A DNA stretch of 59,049 nucleotides, from assembly GCF_020559915.1 (NCBI RefSeq), contig NZ_JAJCLZ010000015.1:1-59049 (forward strand), in the 5' to 3' direction. Under the pieces are notes generated by a model that ran no database searches, was not told the origin of the DNA, and was given only the letters and a program-made list of their open reading frames with translations. Made by a program: the position numbers and the translations under genes. Origin of the DNA: Ruminococcus sp. 210702-SL.1.03. Its GTDB lineage: Bacteria > Bacillota > Clostridia > Oscillospirales > Ruminococcaceae. This document shows, piece by piece, positions 7,476-16,856 of the stretch. Each line of letters starts with the position of its first letter. The stretch's first letter is position 1.

Positions 7476-8498
7476 TCAATTTATGATAACGTCTTCGCCG
7501 CCGCTCAGACCGCTAAGGATCTCGGTCTGTTTATCATCTTCTATGCCCACCTCTACGTCCTGCTCTATCTTCGAGCCGTCTATAAGCAGGTTGACATACG
7601 TTCTGTCTTTAGATTTTTTCACGGCCTTTGAGGGCACGATAACGGTGTCGAGCTTAGAGTATACGTCAAAGCGGCACTGCACGCCCAGGTCGCTTATATC
7701 GGCGTCCTTATCCGGCTCTATGACGTAGGTGAATACCTTTCCGCCGCCCACAGTGCTCTCTATAATGTCTATCACCTTGCCCTTTGCCGAAACTACACCC
7801 TGCTCCAGCTCGACCTTTGTGCCAAAATTTACATTTTCAAGCGCATTGTCGTAAACGTCGCATACCAAATACTGCTGCGAATGGTCTGATACCACGCCGA
7901 AAGACTGCCCTGCCGTCACCTTCGCCCCCTCGACGATGATATTCTCAGCGCCGCGCTGGTCGTCGATGTTGTTTTCAAAAGATGTCTTGCCGTCGCTTCG
8001 GAAAACTCCGTTGCAGGGCGCGTATACCTTGTAATTTTCGAGCGAATCTTCCAAATGCTGATATTCAAGCTGCTGAAGCTCAAGCTCAGTCTGCGCAAGC
8101 TGTATCTCGTTAGCCGAGCCGCCCTCGCTTTGCAGTGTGTTTACAGACTTCTGCGCCTGGTCTATATACAGCTTCTTTTCCGCCAGCTGGTCGTCCAGAT
8201 CGTCCGAAACGAGTGTGCAGAGCAGGTCGCCCTTTTCCACGGGGTCGTTTTCCTCAACGCTCACCGACTCGATCATGCCGTCTATCTTGAACGAAACTTT
8301 TTCGTAATACGGGTAATCGAAGCGGCCGTCAACGTAGTATTTCTGCGAAATATCGCCTATCTCGGCTTTTTCAGTTTTATAATCTATCTTATCGGTCTGG
8401 TAGATGGGCACGACTATCTCCTGCTTATCGTCTTTAGACGCGCAGCCTACTGCCGAAAACGCCATCGCGACCGCAAGAAGCAGTGCGATCTTTTTCAT
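7476..8498 (-). CDS. HlyD/MFP-type efflux adaptor lipoprotein
   Basis: A 340-residue membrane-fusion-type adaptor. The N-terminus is a lipoprotein signal (MKKIALLLAVAMAFSAVGC, lipobox ending at Cys19). A first barrel/lipoyl half follows (VSVEENDPVEKGDLLCTL), then a coiled-coil hairpin at about residues 105-155 (DDQLAEKKLYIDQAQKSV..., ELELQQLEYQHLEDSL), a second lipoyl half (YAPCNGVFR), a beta-barrel, and the typical C-terminal GLSGGEDVII. In Firmicutes such adaptors usually precede a MacB-like ATPase and permease. Here the next gene is an unrecognised membrane protein, so the pump partner is not obvious. GAGAGG precedes the ATG. Confidence 0.8.
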   Translation of the reverse strand: MKKIALLLAVAMAFSAVGCASKDDKQEIVVPIYQTDKIDYKTEKAEIGDISQKYYVDGRFDYPYYEKVSFKIDGMIESVSVEENDPVEKGDLLCTLVSDDLDDQLAEKKLYIDQAQKSVNTLQSEGGSANEIQLAQTELELQQLEYQHLEDSLENYKVYAPCNGVFRSDGKTSFENNIDDQRGAENIIVEGAKVTAGQSFGVVSDHSQQYLVCDVYDNALENVNFGTKVELEQGVVSAKGKVIDIIESTVGGGKVFTYVIEPDKDADISDLGVQCRFDVYSKLDTVIVPSKAVKKSKDRTYVNLLIDGSKIEQDVEVGIEDDKQTEILSGLSGGEDVIIN

Positions 8499-8606
8499 AA
8501 TTTGAACCTCTCTAACAAAGTCCTCAGCTTATATTATTATACCATTTTAAACGGCTCGGTGCAAGCAAAAAAACATATATTGTAGACCTGCACAACAATA
8601 TTTGAC

Positions 8607-9725
8607 TTATTTTGTGCATTTGCGACAATCCAACAAATGAACTATTATTGAATTAGATAGCAAAAAGCCGTCGTCCGTCAGCGAGAAGCCGCCGCCGTGA
8701 AACTTCACAAGCCCGTGTTTTTCCAGCTGCCGCGCTTCGGCAAAAATGCTCTCAGCCGTATCCCTGCCGCCCCGCCGCGCAAGCTCGTCAAAGTCCACGC
8801 CGTCGCTCAGCCGCAGAGCGAGCATCAGGTACTCCTCAAAGCGGTCTATGTTCTCCTCTATGAGTACGTTTTTTTGTACATCTGCCGCCACGAAAGCCTG
8901 TATGTCCGCGGGGCAGGCGGTGCGCTTTTCGTGAAAGTCCGAGTGCGCCGAAGGGCCTATGCCTATGTACTTTTCCAGCTGCCAGTACTTCATGTTGTGC
9001 CGCGAGCGATAGCCCTGTTTTGCAAAATTCGATATCTCGTAATGCTCGAAGCCCTTGTCCGCCAACTGCGCACACATCGCGAGATACAGCTCGCTCATTA
9101 GGTCGTCGTCCGCCACGCGCCCGCGCACCGCTTCGCAGTCAAAAGCCGTGCCCTGCTCTATTTTCAGCATATACGCCGAGAGGTGGGTTATCGGCAGGTC
9201 GGTCAGCCGCTCTATGCTCGCCGTCAGCGAAGCTATGTCCTGCCCCGCAAGCCCGAGCATAAGGTCGCAGGAGATGTTCTCAAACCCCGCCCGCTGAGCC
9301 GCATACACCGCAGCGTAAGCTTTGTCCGCGTCGTGCAGCCGCCCCAAAAACCTCAGCTGGCTGTTATCCGCCGACTGCACCCCTACCGAAAGGCGGTTCA
9401 CCCCCGCCGCTCTGTACCCCGCAAGCTTTTCGTAAGTCAAACTGCTCGGGTTGCCCTCGAGCGTTATCTCGGGAGAATGTAAGTGTACGTTTTTTTGTAC
9501 GCTGTCCAATATATCGTACACCTGCTCAGCCGTCAGCAGAGAGGGCGTGCCGCCACCGAAGTAAACAGTATCCGCAGTAATATCAAGCTCTTTGAGCGCC
9601 GCGACGTTTCGGCAGACGGCGTTTACATACAGCTCGGCAAGCTCCGCCGAATACGGCTTTGAGTAAAAATCGCAGTAGGGGCACTTGCGTATGCAGAAAG
9701 GGACATGAATGTAAAGTCCTGTCAT
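8607..9725 (-). CDS. hemW: HemW-like radical SAM protein
   Basis: A 372-residue oxygen-independent coproporphyrinogen-oxidase-like protein of the HemW type, a haem chaperone rather than a true HemN. The opening GLYIHVPFCIRKCPYCDFYS carries the CxxxCxxC cluster motif. VYFGGGTPSLL, ITLEGNPSSL (HemW has NP where HemN has TNP), GVNRLSVGVQS and a C-terminal winged-helix-like region follow. It overlaps the upstream small membrane protein by four bases (ATGA), implying translational coupling, and lies downstream of lepA, a lepA-hemW order common in Firmicutes. Confidence 0.9.
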   Translation of the reverse strand: MTGLYIHVPFCIRKCPYCDFYSKPYSAELAELYVNAVCRNVAALKELDITADTVYFGGGTPSLLTAEQVYDILDSVQKNVHLHSPEITLEGNPSSLTYEKLAGYRAAGVNRLSVGVQSADNSQLRFLGRLHDADKAYAAVYAAQRAGFENISCDLMLGLAGQDIASLTASIERLTDLPITHLSAYMLKIEQGTAFDCEAVRGRVADDDLMSELYLAMCAQLADKGFEHYEISNFAKQGYRSRHNMKYWQLEKYIGIGPSAHSDFHEKRTACPADIQAFVAADVQKNVLIEENIDRFEEYLMLALRLSDGVDFDELARRGGRDTAESIFAEARQLEKHGLVKFHGGGFSLTDDGFLLSNSIIVHLLDCRKCTK

Positions 9726-10189
9726 TTATCGTCGTCCTCAAAGGCGTTCTCTATCGCCGAAGCAGTCTTTTCGCTGTCTGATCTCAGCTTGCCCGCTGCC
9801 TTTGATAATCCAAATCTGGCAAAATATACAACGTAGGAGATCAGCAGCAGCAGAAATGCACTGCCCCAGTAGCGCGCCCACTCGCTCAGCGAAAGCTCGA
9901 AGTACACCGAGTGCCCCTCTATCCAGCGGCGAACGGCGGGGTGTATCGCCAAATAGCCGATGAAGCTGAGTATCACTGAGGAAAAGACGTATGAGGTAAC
10001 GCCCAGCATAGCGCTTTTCAGGCTGAGCGAGGAGAATTTCACACCCGCCCATACTGCCCATGCCGCTGCGAGGAAGAGGGCTATCCCCTTTGAGATATTT
10101 GCGTATACTTCGCCCAAAAGCGGCAGTGCGACCGCTGAGCCAAGCGCAAACCCGATGAAATACTTCATTGCACGGTCGAGATCTTTCAT
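9722..10189 (-). CDS. small four-helix membrane protein
   Basis: A 155-residue integral membrane protein with four likely transmembrane segments (FIGFALGSAVALPLLG, ALFLAAAWAVWAGV, SYVFSSVILSFIGYLAI, SAFLLLLISYVVYFARF) and a charged cytoplasmic tail. No family recognised. AAAGGAAATAAA precedes the ATG, and its stop overlaps the hemW start. It sits between lepA and hemW in one apparent operon. Confidence 0.65.
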   Translation of the reverse strand: MKDLDRAMKYFIGFALGSAVALPLLGEVYANISKGIALFLAAAWAVWAGVKFSSLSLKSAMLGVTSYVFSSVILSFIGYLAIHPAVRRWIEGHSVYFELSLSEWARYWGSAFLLLLISYVVYFARFGLSKAAGKLRSDSEKTASAIENAFEDDDK

Positions 10190-10215
10190 TTTATTTCCTT
10201 TCTTTGCTATATCTA

Positions 10216-12033
10216 TCAGTTGTCGTCCAGCTTTAGCACCGACATGAAAGCTTCCTGCGGCACTTCTACGCTGCCGAGCTGGCGCATACGCTTTTTGCCC
10301 TCTTTCTGCTTCTCCAGCAGCTTTTTCTTACGGGTAATGTCGCCGCCGTAGCACTTAGCGAGGACGTCCTTGCGCATGGCTTTTACAGTTTCGCGCGCGA
10401 TGACCTTGCCGCCTATCGCCGCCTGTATCGGCACTTCAAACATCTGGCGGGGAATATTTTCTTTCAGCCGCTCGCATATCTTTCTGCCGCGCGTATAGGC
10501 GCTGTCAGCGTGGACTATGAACGATAGAGCGTCAACAATATCGCCGTTTAGCATTATGTCGAGCTTCACAAGCTTGCTGGGCTGGTAGCCCATCATCTCG
10601 TAATCGAAGGAAGCGTAGCCCTTTGTGCGTGATTTCAGCGCGTCGAAGAAATCGTAGACTATCTCGTTCAGCGGCAGCTCGTAATGCAGGTCAACGCGGT
10701 TTTCGTCCAGATACTCCATATTCTTGAAATTGCCGCGGCGGTCTTGACAAAGCTCCATGATATTGCCTACAAATTCGGGCGGCGTGTAAATATCAGCCTT
10801 TACCATAGGCTCTTCCGCCGAAGCGATAACGGCGGGGTCGGGGTAATTCGAGGGGTTGTCTATCATAACGGTAGAGCCATCGGTGAGGTGCACCTTATAG
10901 ATAACGCTCGGCGCGGTAGTGATGAGGTCGAGGTTGTACTCGCGCTCTAAACGCTCTTGTATTATCTCCATATGCAGCAGACCGAGGAAGCCGCAGCGGA
11001 AGCCGAAGCCCAGCGCGGCGGAAGTTTCAGGCTCGTAAGTAAGCGAGGCGTCGTTTAGCGCAAGCTTATCCAGTGCGTCGCGCAGGTCGGGATATTTCGC
11101 GCCGTCGGCAGGGTAAACGCCCGAATACACCATCGGGTTGACCTTTTTGTAGCCCGGCAGCGGCTCGGCGCACGGCGAATCGGCAAGGGTAACGGTATCG
11201 CCCACGCGCGTATCGCCAATATACTTGATAGAAGCGGAGATGTAGCCTACCTCGCCCGCGTGCAGTTCGCCGATAGGCACAAGGTCGGTAGCGCCCATAT
11301 AGCCGACCTCTACGGTCTGGAAAAGCGCGTCGGTAGCCATAAGCTTTATAGTATCGCCCGCGCGCAGAACGCCCTGCATAACGCGAACGTAGATGATAAC
11401 GCCCTTGTACTGGTCGTAATAGCTGTCGAAGATAAGCGCCTGCAAAGGTTCGTCATCGCTGCCATTCGGCGCGGGAATATCGGTGATAACGCGCTCGAGC
11501 ACCTCTTTTATATTCACGCCCGTCTTAGCGGAAATGCGCGGTGCGTCGAGGGCGGGTATGCCTATGACGTTCTCTATCTCCTGGCAGACCCTTTCGGGGT
11601 CGGCAGAGGGCAGGTCTATCTTATTTACAACGGGCAGCACTTCGAGGTCGTGCTCGATAGCAAGGTAAGTATTGGCAAGAGTCTGCGCCTCTATACCCTG
11701 CGAAGCGTCCACGACGAGCACTGCGCCCTCGCAGGCGGCGAGCGAGCGGGATACCTCGTAATTAAAGTCAACATGGCCGGGGGTGTCTATCAGATTAAAG
11801 ATATAGTCCTCGCCGTCGTCAGCGTGGTATTTTAGGCGAACAGCGCGCGCCTTGATAGTAATGCCGCGTTCGCGCTCGATGTCCATATTATCGAGAAGCT
11901 GGTCTTCCATATCGCGCAGGGCGACTGTTTCGGTAAGTTCAAGAATTCTATCGGCAAGAGTAGATTTGCCGTGATCTATATGAGCGATAATGCAGAAATT
12001 GCGAATATTTTCTTTTTTGATTATCTCTGCCAT
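10216..12033 (-). CDS. lepA: elongation factor 4 (LepA)
   Basis: A 605-residue translational GTPase that promotes back-translocation or remodelling of stalled ribosomes. The G domain has [15 protein letters not shown] (G1), DTPGHVDF (G3), NKIDLPSA (G4) and ISAKTG (G5). The EF4-specific C-terminal region ends [23 protein letters not shown]. The open frame extends 40 codons further upstream, but the ATG at 12033 is chosen because ACCTCC (GGAGGT on the coding strand) lies just upstream at 12041-12046 and [13 protein letters not shown] is the conserved N-terminus. First gene of a lepA / membrane protein / hemW unit. Confidence 0.96.
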   Translation of the reverse strand: MAEIIKKENIRNFCIIAHIDHGKSTLADRILELTETVALRDMEDQLLDNMDIERERGITIKARAVRLKYHADDGEDYIFNLIDTPGHVDFNYEVSRSLAACEGAVLVVDASQGIEAQTLANTYLAIEHDLEVLPVVNKIDLPSADPERVCQEIENVIGIPALDAPRISAKTGVNIKEVLERVITDIPAPNGSDDEPLQALIFDSYYDQYKGVIIYVRVMQGVLRAGDTIKLMATDALFQTVEVGYMGATDLVPIGELHAGEVGYISASIKYIGDTRVGDTVTLADSPCAEPLPGYKKVNPMVYSGVYPADGAKYPDLRDALDKLALNDASLTYEPETSAALGFGFRCGFLGLLHMEIIQERLEREYNLDLITTAPSVIYKVHLTDGSTVMIDNPSNYPDPAVIASAEEPMVKADIYTPPEFVGNIMELCQDRRGNFKNMEYLDENRVDLHYELPLNEIVYDFFDALKSRTKGYASFDYEMMGYQPSKLVKLDIMLNGDIVDALSFIVHADSAYTRGRKICERLKENIPRQMFEVPIQAAIGGKVIARETVKAMRKDVLAKCYGGDITRKKKLLEKQKEGKKRMRQLGSVEVPQEAFMSVLKLDDN

Positions 12034-12146
12034 AAAATATACCTCCGATGATGAATATACATTATCTATTATAGCATTATTACGGCGGTTTGTCCATACA
12101 GAAATTATGAATTTTTTAAAGCGGCGAAGAAATATTGCGAAAGGGC

Positions 12147-12176
12147 TTGACAAGAGGGGGTGAGATATGGTAAAAT
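12147..12176 (+). promoter_or_regulatory. promoter of tRNA-Leu(TAG)
   Basis: TTGACA at 12147-12152, an 18-base spacer, and TAAAAT at 12171-12176, about 30 bases upstream of the tRNA. Confidence 0.7.
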
Positions 12177-12205
12177 AGATATATTGTGAATATCACATCA
12201 AAAAT

Positions 12206-12286
12206 GCGGGTATGGCGGAATTGGCAGACGCGATAGATTTAGGTTCTATTGGCAACACCGTGCAGGTTCAAGTCCTGTTACCCGCA
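12206..12286 (+). tRNA. tRNA-Leu (anticodon TAG)
   Basis: The acceptor stem GCGGGTA pairs with TACCCGC. The anticodon stem ATAGA/TCTAT holds loop TTTAGGT, giving anticodon TAG. A class II variable arm (TGGCAACACCG) and T-arm CAGGTTCAAGTCCTG are present. The 3' CCA is not encoded. Confidence 0.93.
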
Positions 12287-12300
12287 CTGCAAAATGCGAA

Positions 12301-12331
12301 AGCAGACGTTTTTATCGGCGTCTGCTTTTTT
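12301..12331 (+). terminator. terminator of tRNA-Leu
   Basis: GCAGACG (12302-12308) pairs with CGTCTGC (12319-12325), followed by six T. Confidence 0.85.
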
Positions 12332-12342
12332 GCGTTTGACTA

Positions 12343-12371
12343 TTGATTTTTCAGTGAGATCATAGTATAAT
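12343..12371 (+). promoter_or_regulatory. promoter of the LRR lipoprotein gene
   Basis: TTGATT at 12343-12348, a 17-base spacer, and TATAAT at 12366-12371. Confidence 0.6.
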
Positions 12372-12421
12372 AAAAAAGCATGAACAATACGTCAATATAC
12401 TGTTATATAGGGAGAATGATT

Positions 12422-13510
12422 ATGCGTACAGCAAAAAGAATTATGATATTGTCGCTGACTGCATCGATGGCGGCGGCTTTGGTTTCCTGCGGGGATAAGG
12501 GTAAGGCGGAAGCTGGGTCGGCGGTCGGCTCAAATGCGGTGGTCAGCGCGGATACAAGCTCCGAAGTTTCGGCTTGGGATATGCTTACCGATAAGGAAAA
12601 AGATTTCTACAACGAGTTGGAGAAAAAGGGCCACACCATAAAAAAGGATACGGGCTATGTGTACATCGACGCGGCGGGGTATTCGGACGAATGGGGAAAT
12701 ACGTTTGGCGACGAGGGCATTGTGATAAGCTACTATTTCGGCAGCGACGAGGTAGTTCATGTGCCCGAAGAGATCGACGGGAAAAAGGTCGTGAATGTCG
12801 CGGGGCCGCCGATGTGGAAATTTGGCGATACGAATGACGATCACAATGACGATCACTATTATCTTGACTATATGTTCAATATCAGAGAGCTGTACTTCCC
12901 CGAAGATCTCCAGGAGATCAAAGGCGCATTTAATGCATGTGAAACTTTGGAAAAGATAGAGCTGCCTAAGTCGCAGACGGAGATAGGGTTCTGCTGTTTT
13001 AGGCTCTGCACCGGATTAAAGGAATTTACCTGCCCCGAGGGACTAACGGTCATCAGCGAATCCGCTTTCAGCGATTGCAAGAGCATGACGTCTATCACGT
13101 TCAATGACGGGTTGAAAACGATAGGAACAGACGCTTTCAGCGGCTGCGAAAGCTTAGAGAAGCTGGAATTTCCCGACACGCTGGAGTCGATAGGGCCGCA
13201 GTCTTTTCAAATGTGCAAGGGGCTGAAAGAGGTAAATATCCCGCCGAAGGTGGACAACATACCGAAGAGAGCGTTTATGTACTGCGAGTCTTTGGAAACT
13301 TTAGAGCTTCCGGAGAGCGTTACGGCAATAGGCAGCAAAGCGTTCGCGCATTGCAGAGATTTAAAGGAGATATACATTCCCGAAACGGTCAGCGAGATAG
13401 CGGAGACCGCGTTTGAGGACTGCGACAGTCTGACGATAAAGGGAAAAGCGGGTTCGTATGCGGAAAAGTATGCGAAGATAAATGAGATAGGGTTTGCGGC
13501 TGAGGGGTGA
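12422..13510 (+). CDS. BspA-type leucine-rich repeat lipoprotein
   Basis: A 362-residue surface lipoprotein. The signal peptide ends in a lipobox with Cys at LVSC. A Ser/Ala-rich linker and a short beta region follow, then about seven LRR_5 (BspA/TpLRR) repeats of ~23 residues from residue ~150 to the end, with the pattern L-P-xx-L-xx-I-xxx-A-F-xx-C-xx-L (for example LPESVTAIGSKAFAHC). Such repeats mediate binding to proteins or surfaces. The ATG at 12422 is preferred over the in-frame codons upstream because GGGAGA lies 7 bases before it. The next lipoprotein gene starts 41 bases downstream, so the two may be co-transcribed. Confidence 0.85.
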   Translation: MRTAKRIMILSLTASMAAALVSCGDKGKAEAGSAVGSNAVVSADTSSEVSAWDMLTDKEKDFYNELEKKGHTIKKDTGYVYIDAAGYSDEWGNTFGDEGIVISYYFGSDEVVHVPEEIDGKKVVNVAGPPMWKFGDTNDDHNDDHYYLDYMFNIRELYFPEDLQEIKGAFNACETLEKIELPKSQTEIGFCCFRLCTGLKEFTCPEGLTVISESAFSDCKSMTSITFNDGLKTIGTDAFSGCESLEKLEFPDTLESIGPQSFQMCKGLKEVNIPPKVDNIPKRAFMYCESLETLELPESVTAIGSKAFAHCRDLKEIYIPETVSEIAETAFEDCDSLTIKGKAGSYAEKYAKINEIGFAAEG

Positions 13511-13551
13511 AGGCTGAGCGGCTTACCCGATAATGCAGTAGGAGGAATTTT

Positions 13552-15321
13552 ATGTTAAAACGAGTGTTTGCGATGGCTGTTTGCTCGGTGATGGTGTTTT
13601 CTTGCGGGTGCGGGTTGAAAAGCAAGATCGCAAAAGTAATAAACAGCGAAAACGATATTGAAGACGTATTTGCTCAGGCAGTAAAAAACGGCAATATCGA
13701 GCTGTTTAAGGAACTTTACGAGAAGTACCCTGATTTTGATTTGGACTCTATTTCATCTTCCAACACGCTTTTAATGAATCTGCTTTATACAGCCAACTGC
13801 CCAAGAAATATAGCTTATCAAATGGCTGATATAGCTTTGGAAAATGGTGCTGATTTATATATGTCAACCCCTAATGGCTCATCATATATTTATAATTCAG
13901 TTACAGATTACGAAGCAGTAGGTGTTGATAATTTGCAATACCTTTCCAGTAAAGAAGTAGATCTAAGATCTGTAGATGATGATATTTTAGGAAATCTTTT
14001 GGAATGTTGCATTGATAACAATGTTAATAACCTTAATAGTTTTAAGGTTTTTGACTATTTAACTAACCAAGGGCTTACCGTGCGCAAGGAATTTATCGAG
14101 AAAGAGGGGTTGGAATCAAAATATTATAAATTTATCCAATCGCCCAAAGCTATTCAATATGTAGTTTCACAATACATTGATAACGGCGGAACACTTAACT
14201 TACCGGATTATTTGACGTATGCTGTAACAGGAGATATTGAAAATGCTCTTGAAGCGGCAAAAGGCTCTGCAATCAGCGATGACGAGTTTGAAGTATTATT
14301 CACATATACACAAGCTTTTGGCACGGTAAAACAATACGAGGAGCTTCTCGGGATATATGGTGAAGAATGGAGCAAAAATCCTGCTGTAAGCGCTATAATC
14401 AGCTGTGATAATGCAGAAATGCTTGAATATTTTATCAAAGATATAATGGCACTTGAAAAAACTAAAGAATATAATCTGAACACAGATTGTTTTGATGTGG
14501 CTGCATATTATCATTATTATGATATTTTTGATGTCTTGATAAAAAATGACTACGATCTTTATGATGATTTTCTTGAAAAGCCGTTATACGGAATACTCGG
14601 TTCCTGTATTGAATCTAACGATTACGACTTTGATGAATTTCTAAAGCTGTATGACTATATGGAGAAAAAGCATGAGCCGATAAACGAAAACTATGCCGCA
14701 AATTTATTCTCGGATAAAATTGATCTGAAAAGCGCAAAAAAATATATAGATTTTTTCATTGATGAGAAAGGAATTGATTTTCATTTGCTCAGTGCATCTG
14801 ATGTTCAATATGATGTAGCTGAATATCTATATAAAAAAGGACGAACTTTACAGGCGTATGATCTCTCCGACGCGATCAGATCTCAGGACTTAGAGCTGAT
14901 AAAGCTGGTACAAAGCCAAGGCGCTGACTTAAATCAACTATGGTACGATTTTAAAGACGGTGATGAATGGTCGAGAGAATTTGACCAATGTCCGGAATAC
15001 ACCGAACAGCTAGAGGATACAAGCCACCCGAATTTCACCCCAAGACCGAGCAATTTTGAGATGAATATAAATTCAATAAACAGCGAGATAGTAAAATATC
15101 TTATTGACAACGGCATGGAAATACCCGATAACGCTTTAGAAACAGCGGTTTATGCTTCTAAAGCCACGGTAAAGGTGCTTATAGACGCGGGAGCTGATAC
15201 TGATTTGAAGTTTGACAAACTTGAGCCTGCCAATGGCGGCGGTATCGTTCAAAAAGGAAATTTTGATCTGGCTGATTATTACAAACATTACGGCAGAGAC
15301 GATTTAGCAGAACTGCTGTAA
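13552..15321 (+). CDS. ankyrin-repeat-like lipoprotein
   Basis: A 589-residue lipoprotein. The signal peptide ends at SCGC. The body consists of degenerate ankyrin-like helical pairs: AVKNGNIELFKELYEKYPDF, ADIALENGADLY, IVKYLIDNGMEI and TVKVLIDAGADTDL are the clearest. AGGAGGAATTTT precedes the ATG. The base composition is visibly more AT-rich than the flanking genes, suggesting separate origin or recent acquisition. It probably acts in protein binding on the outer face of the membrane; the partner is unknown. It follows the LRR lipoprotein and precedes the E2 hairpin element. Confidence 0.7.
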   Translation: MLKRVFAMAVCSVMVFSCGCGLKSKIAKVINSENDIEDVFAQAVKNGNIELFKELYEKYPDFDLDSISSSNTLLMNLLYTANCPRNIAYQMADIALENGADLYMSTPNGSSYIYNSVTDYEAVGVDNLQYLSSKEVDLRSVDDDILGNLLECCIDNNVNNLNSFKVFDYLTNQGLTVRKEFIEKEGLESKYYKFIQSPKAIQYVVSQYIDNGGTLNLPDYLTYAVTGDIENALEAAKGSAISDDEFEVLFTYTQAFGTVKQYEELLGIYGEEWSKNPAVSAIISCDNAEMLEYFIKDIMALEKTKEYNLNTDCFDVAAYYHYYDIFDVLIKNDYDLYDDFLEKPLYGILGSCIESNDYDFDEFLKLYDYMEKKHEPINENYAANLFSDKIDLKSAKKYIDFFIDEKGIDFHLLSASDVQYDVAEYLYKKGRTLQAYDLSDAIRSQDLELIKLVQSQGADLNQLWYDFKDGDEWSREFDQCPEYTEQLEDTSHPNFTPRPSNFEMNINSINSEIVKYLIDNGMEIPDNALETAVYASKATVKVLIDAGADTDLKFDKLEPANGGGIVQKGNFDLADYYKHYGRDDLAELL

Positions 15322-15425
15322 ATACAGCCTCCCTAAAAAACCTCAACTGACCGTCGATGCAGCTGTACTGCTCGGCGGTCTTTATTATGTCGTAGGTTTG
15401 CAGTATCACGCCGCTCGCCACTCTC

Positions 15426-15633
15426 CCTAAGCACAATATTCTTATTTTGCAAAGTGCTCTGAAACGCCTGTATTTACTGGGTGTTTAGCACTTTGCAAGG
15501 CTTATTTCATGCAAAGTGCCCTCCTGATATTTCCACGCATTTTGCACGGTCGGGTTTCGTGCAAAGTGCTATTTACCCAGCAAAATCAAGGGCTTGCGAG
15601 CACTTTGCAAAATAACTTTATTGACTGTGCCCC
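15426..15633. repeat. multi-hairpin intergenic element E2
   Basis: Second copy of the E1 architecture. An outer 15-bp perfect inverted repeat, ATTTTGCAAAGTGCT (15444-15458) and AGCACTTTGCAAAAT (15599-15613), encloses two hairpins: GCACTTTGCA (15488-15497) with TGCAAAGTGC (15510-15519), and TTTGCACG (15541-15548) with CGTGCAAA (15558-15565). It shares with E1 the left end CCTAAGCACAAT, GTATTTACTGG (15470-15480), ACCCAGCAAAATCAAGGG (15575-15592) and the 28-base right end (15606-15633). The stem words are different. It lies between the ankyrin-like lipoprotein gene and azlD. The rest of 15322-15683 holds only the azlCD terminator. Confidence 0.8.
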
Positions 15634-15647
15634 GTGCACTCTGTATG

Positions 15648-15677
15648 CAAAAACCACCCGTTCGCAAAAACGAGTGG
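15648..15677 (-). terminator. terminator of azlCD
   Basis: On the minus strand CCACTCGTT pairs with AACGGGTGG (plus 15669-15677 and 15654-15662), followed by TTTTTG. Confidence 0.7.
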
Positions 15678-15683
15678 CTGTTT

Positions 15684-15989
15684 TTAAAATATCAGCATTA
15701 CCGCGTAAGCCGCCGCGCTTGCCGCAAGCGCTACCGTTATCAGCGAGCGCCCGAAGAACGCCGCCGCGAAAGCTGCCGCAAAGCCCGCCGCCGAAGCTGC
15801 CATGCTGCCCGTAGAGTAAAACACCGCGGGTATCGTCATAGCCCCCAGCACAGCGTATGGGACGTAATAGAGAAAGCTTTGCACCACCTGCGACTTTATC
15901 TTGCGGCGAAAGACCATTATCGGCAACATTCTGATAAGGTAGGTCACGCCCGCCATTATCGCGATGTAGATTACCGTCTGCATATTCAC
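15684..15989 (-). CDS. azlD: AzlD branched-chain amino acid export subunit
   Basis: A 101-residue membrane protein of the AzlD family, the small subunit of a branched-chain amino acid exporter. The opening VIYIAIMAGVTYLIRMLPIMVF and the FLYYVPYAVLGAMTIPAVF core are typical, with four hydrophobic segments. It overlaps azlC by four bases (ATGA), as is usual for the pair. Export of leucine-type amino acids or analogues is the family role; substrate here is inferred. Confidence 0.9.
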   Translation of the reverse strand: MNMQTVIYIAIMAGVTYLIRMLPIMVFRRKIKSQVVQSFLYYVPYAVLGAMTIPAVFYSTGSMAASAAGFAAAFAAAFFGRSLITVALAASAAAYAVMLIF

Positions 15990-16711
15990 GAGCCGCCGCC
16001 CCCTTCCTCAGCTTTCGGGAAGCATACCGCGCCAAAGCCTGCCGCTATGACGGCGCAGATTATGATGGAAAAGCCCTGCGAAACGCCCGAGAACACGGGT
16101 ATGTACCTCAGCGCGCAGCTTATCGCGGCGGAGAGCAGCACCACCGCCAGCACGCCGACAGCTTTCCGCGCAGCGGGCACGAATATCGCGATGAACATTC
16201 CGTAGATGGCTATCCCCAGCGCGTCTTTCAGCCTGTCGGGCAATATCTCGCCCGCGCACCCGCCAAGCAGTGTGCCCAGCGTCCACGCCGCGAAAGGCAG
16301 CGAGATAAGCCCCGCCATGTAGTGCTTCGACACCTCGCCGCTCTTGCCCGAAGCCACGGCGAATATCTCGTCCGTAATGCCGAAAGACACCGCAAGGCGG
16401 CTCAGCACGGTAAATTTGCCATCCAGCTTTTGCGAGAGCGAAAGGCTCATCAGCGCGTAACGCAGGTTTATTATAAGCTGGGCGAGCGCCATTTCAAAAT
16501 AGCCGCCCCCCGCCGCGATAACGCCTATCCCCGCGACCTGCCCCGCCGACGTGAGGTTGGTCATTGAGATGATAACAGCCGTGAGCACCGAAAGCCCCGA
16601 ATTTACAGCCAGTATGCCCACGCCGAAAGATACCGAAAGGTAGCCCAGCCCTATCGGCACGCTGTCTTTTAGCCCGTTTAGGAGATCTGCGCGGGCTGTA
16701 TTTGACGACAT
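15986..16711 (-). CDS. azlC: AzlC family branched-chain amino acid exporter
   Basis: A 241-residue multi-pass membrane protein. Family features are DSVPIGLGYLSVSFGVGILA at the N-terminus, FEMALAQLIINLRYALMSLSLSQKL in the middle and the TDEIFAVAS motif. It forms the large subunit of the AzlCD exporter. The frame is open for 16 codons before the chosen ATG at 16711, but GGGGAA precedes that ATG and SSNTARADLLNG begins the family homology. No Lrp-type regulator is adjacent. Confidence 0.9.
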   Translation of the reverse strand: MSSNTARADLLNGLKDSVPIGLGYLSVSFGVGILAVNSGLSVLTAVIISMTNLTSAGQVAGIGVIAAGGGYFEMALAQLIINLRYALMSLSLSQKLDGKFTVLSRLAVSFGITDEIFAVASGKSGEVSKHYMAGLISLPFAAWTLGTLLGGCAGEILPDRLKDALGIAIYGMFIAIFVPAARKAVGVLAVVLLSAAISCALRYIPVFSGVSQGFSIIICAVIAAGFGAVCFPKAEEGGGGS

Positions 16712-16856
16712 TATTATTTCCCCATTCCAAATAGTGTTGCAGAGCATTCGTCTGCACAATAACTTTTATTATACCGCACTATTATTGATATTTCATGACT
16801 AAATCTATAATTTGTACAAAATTCTTGCGGCATATCCCCCGCCGTACAAGCATATA

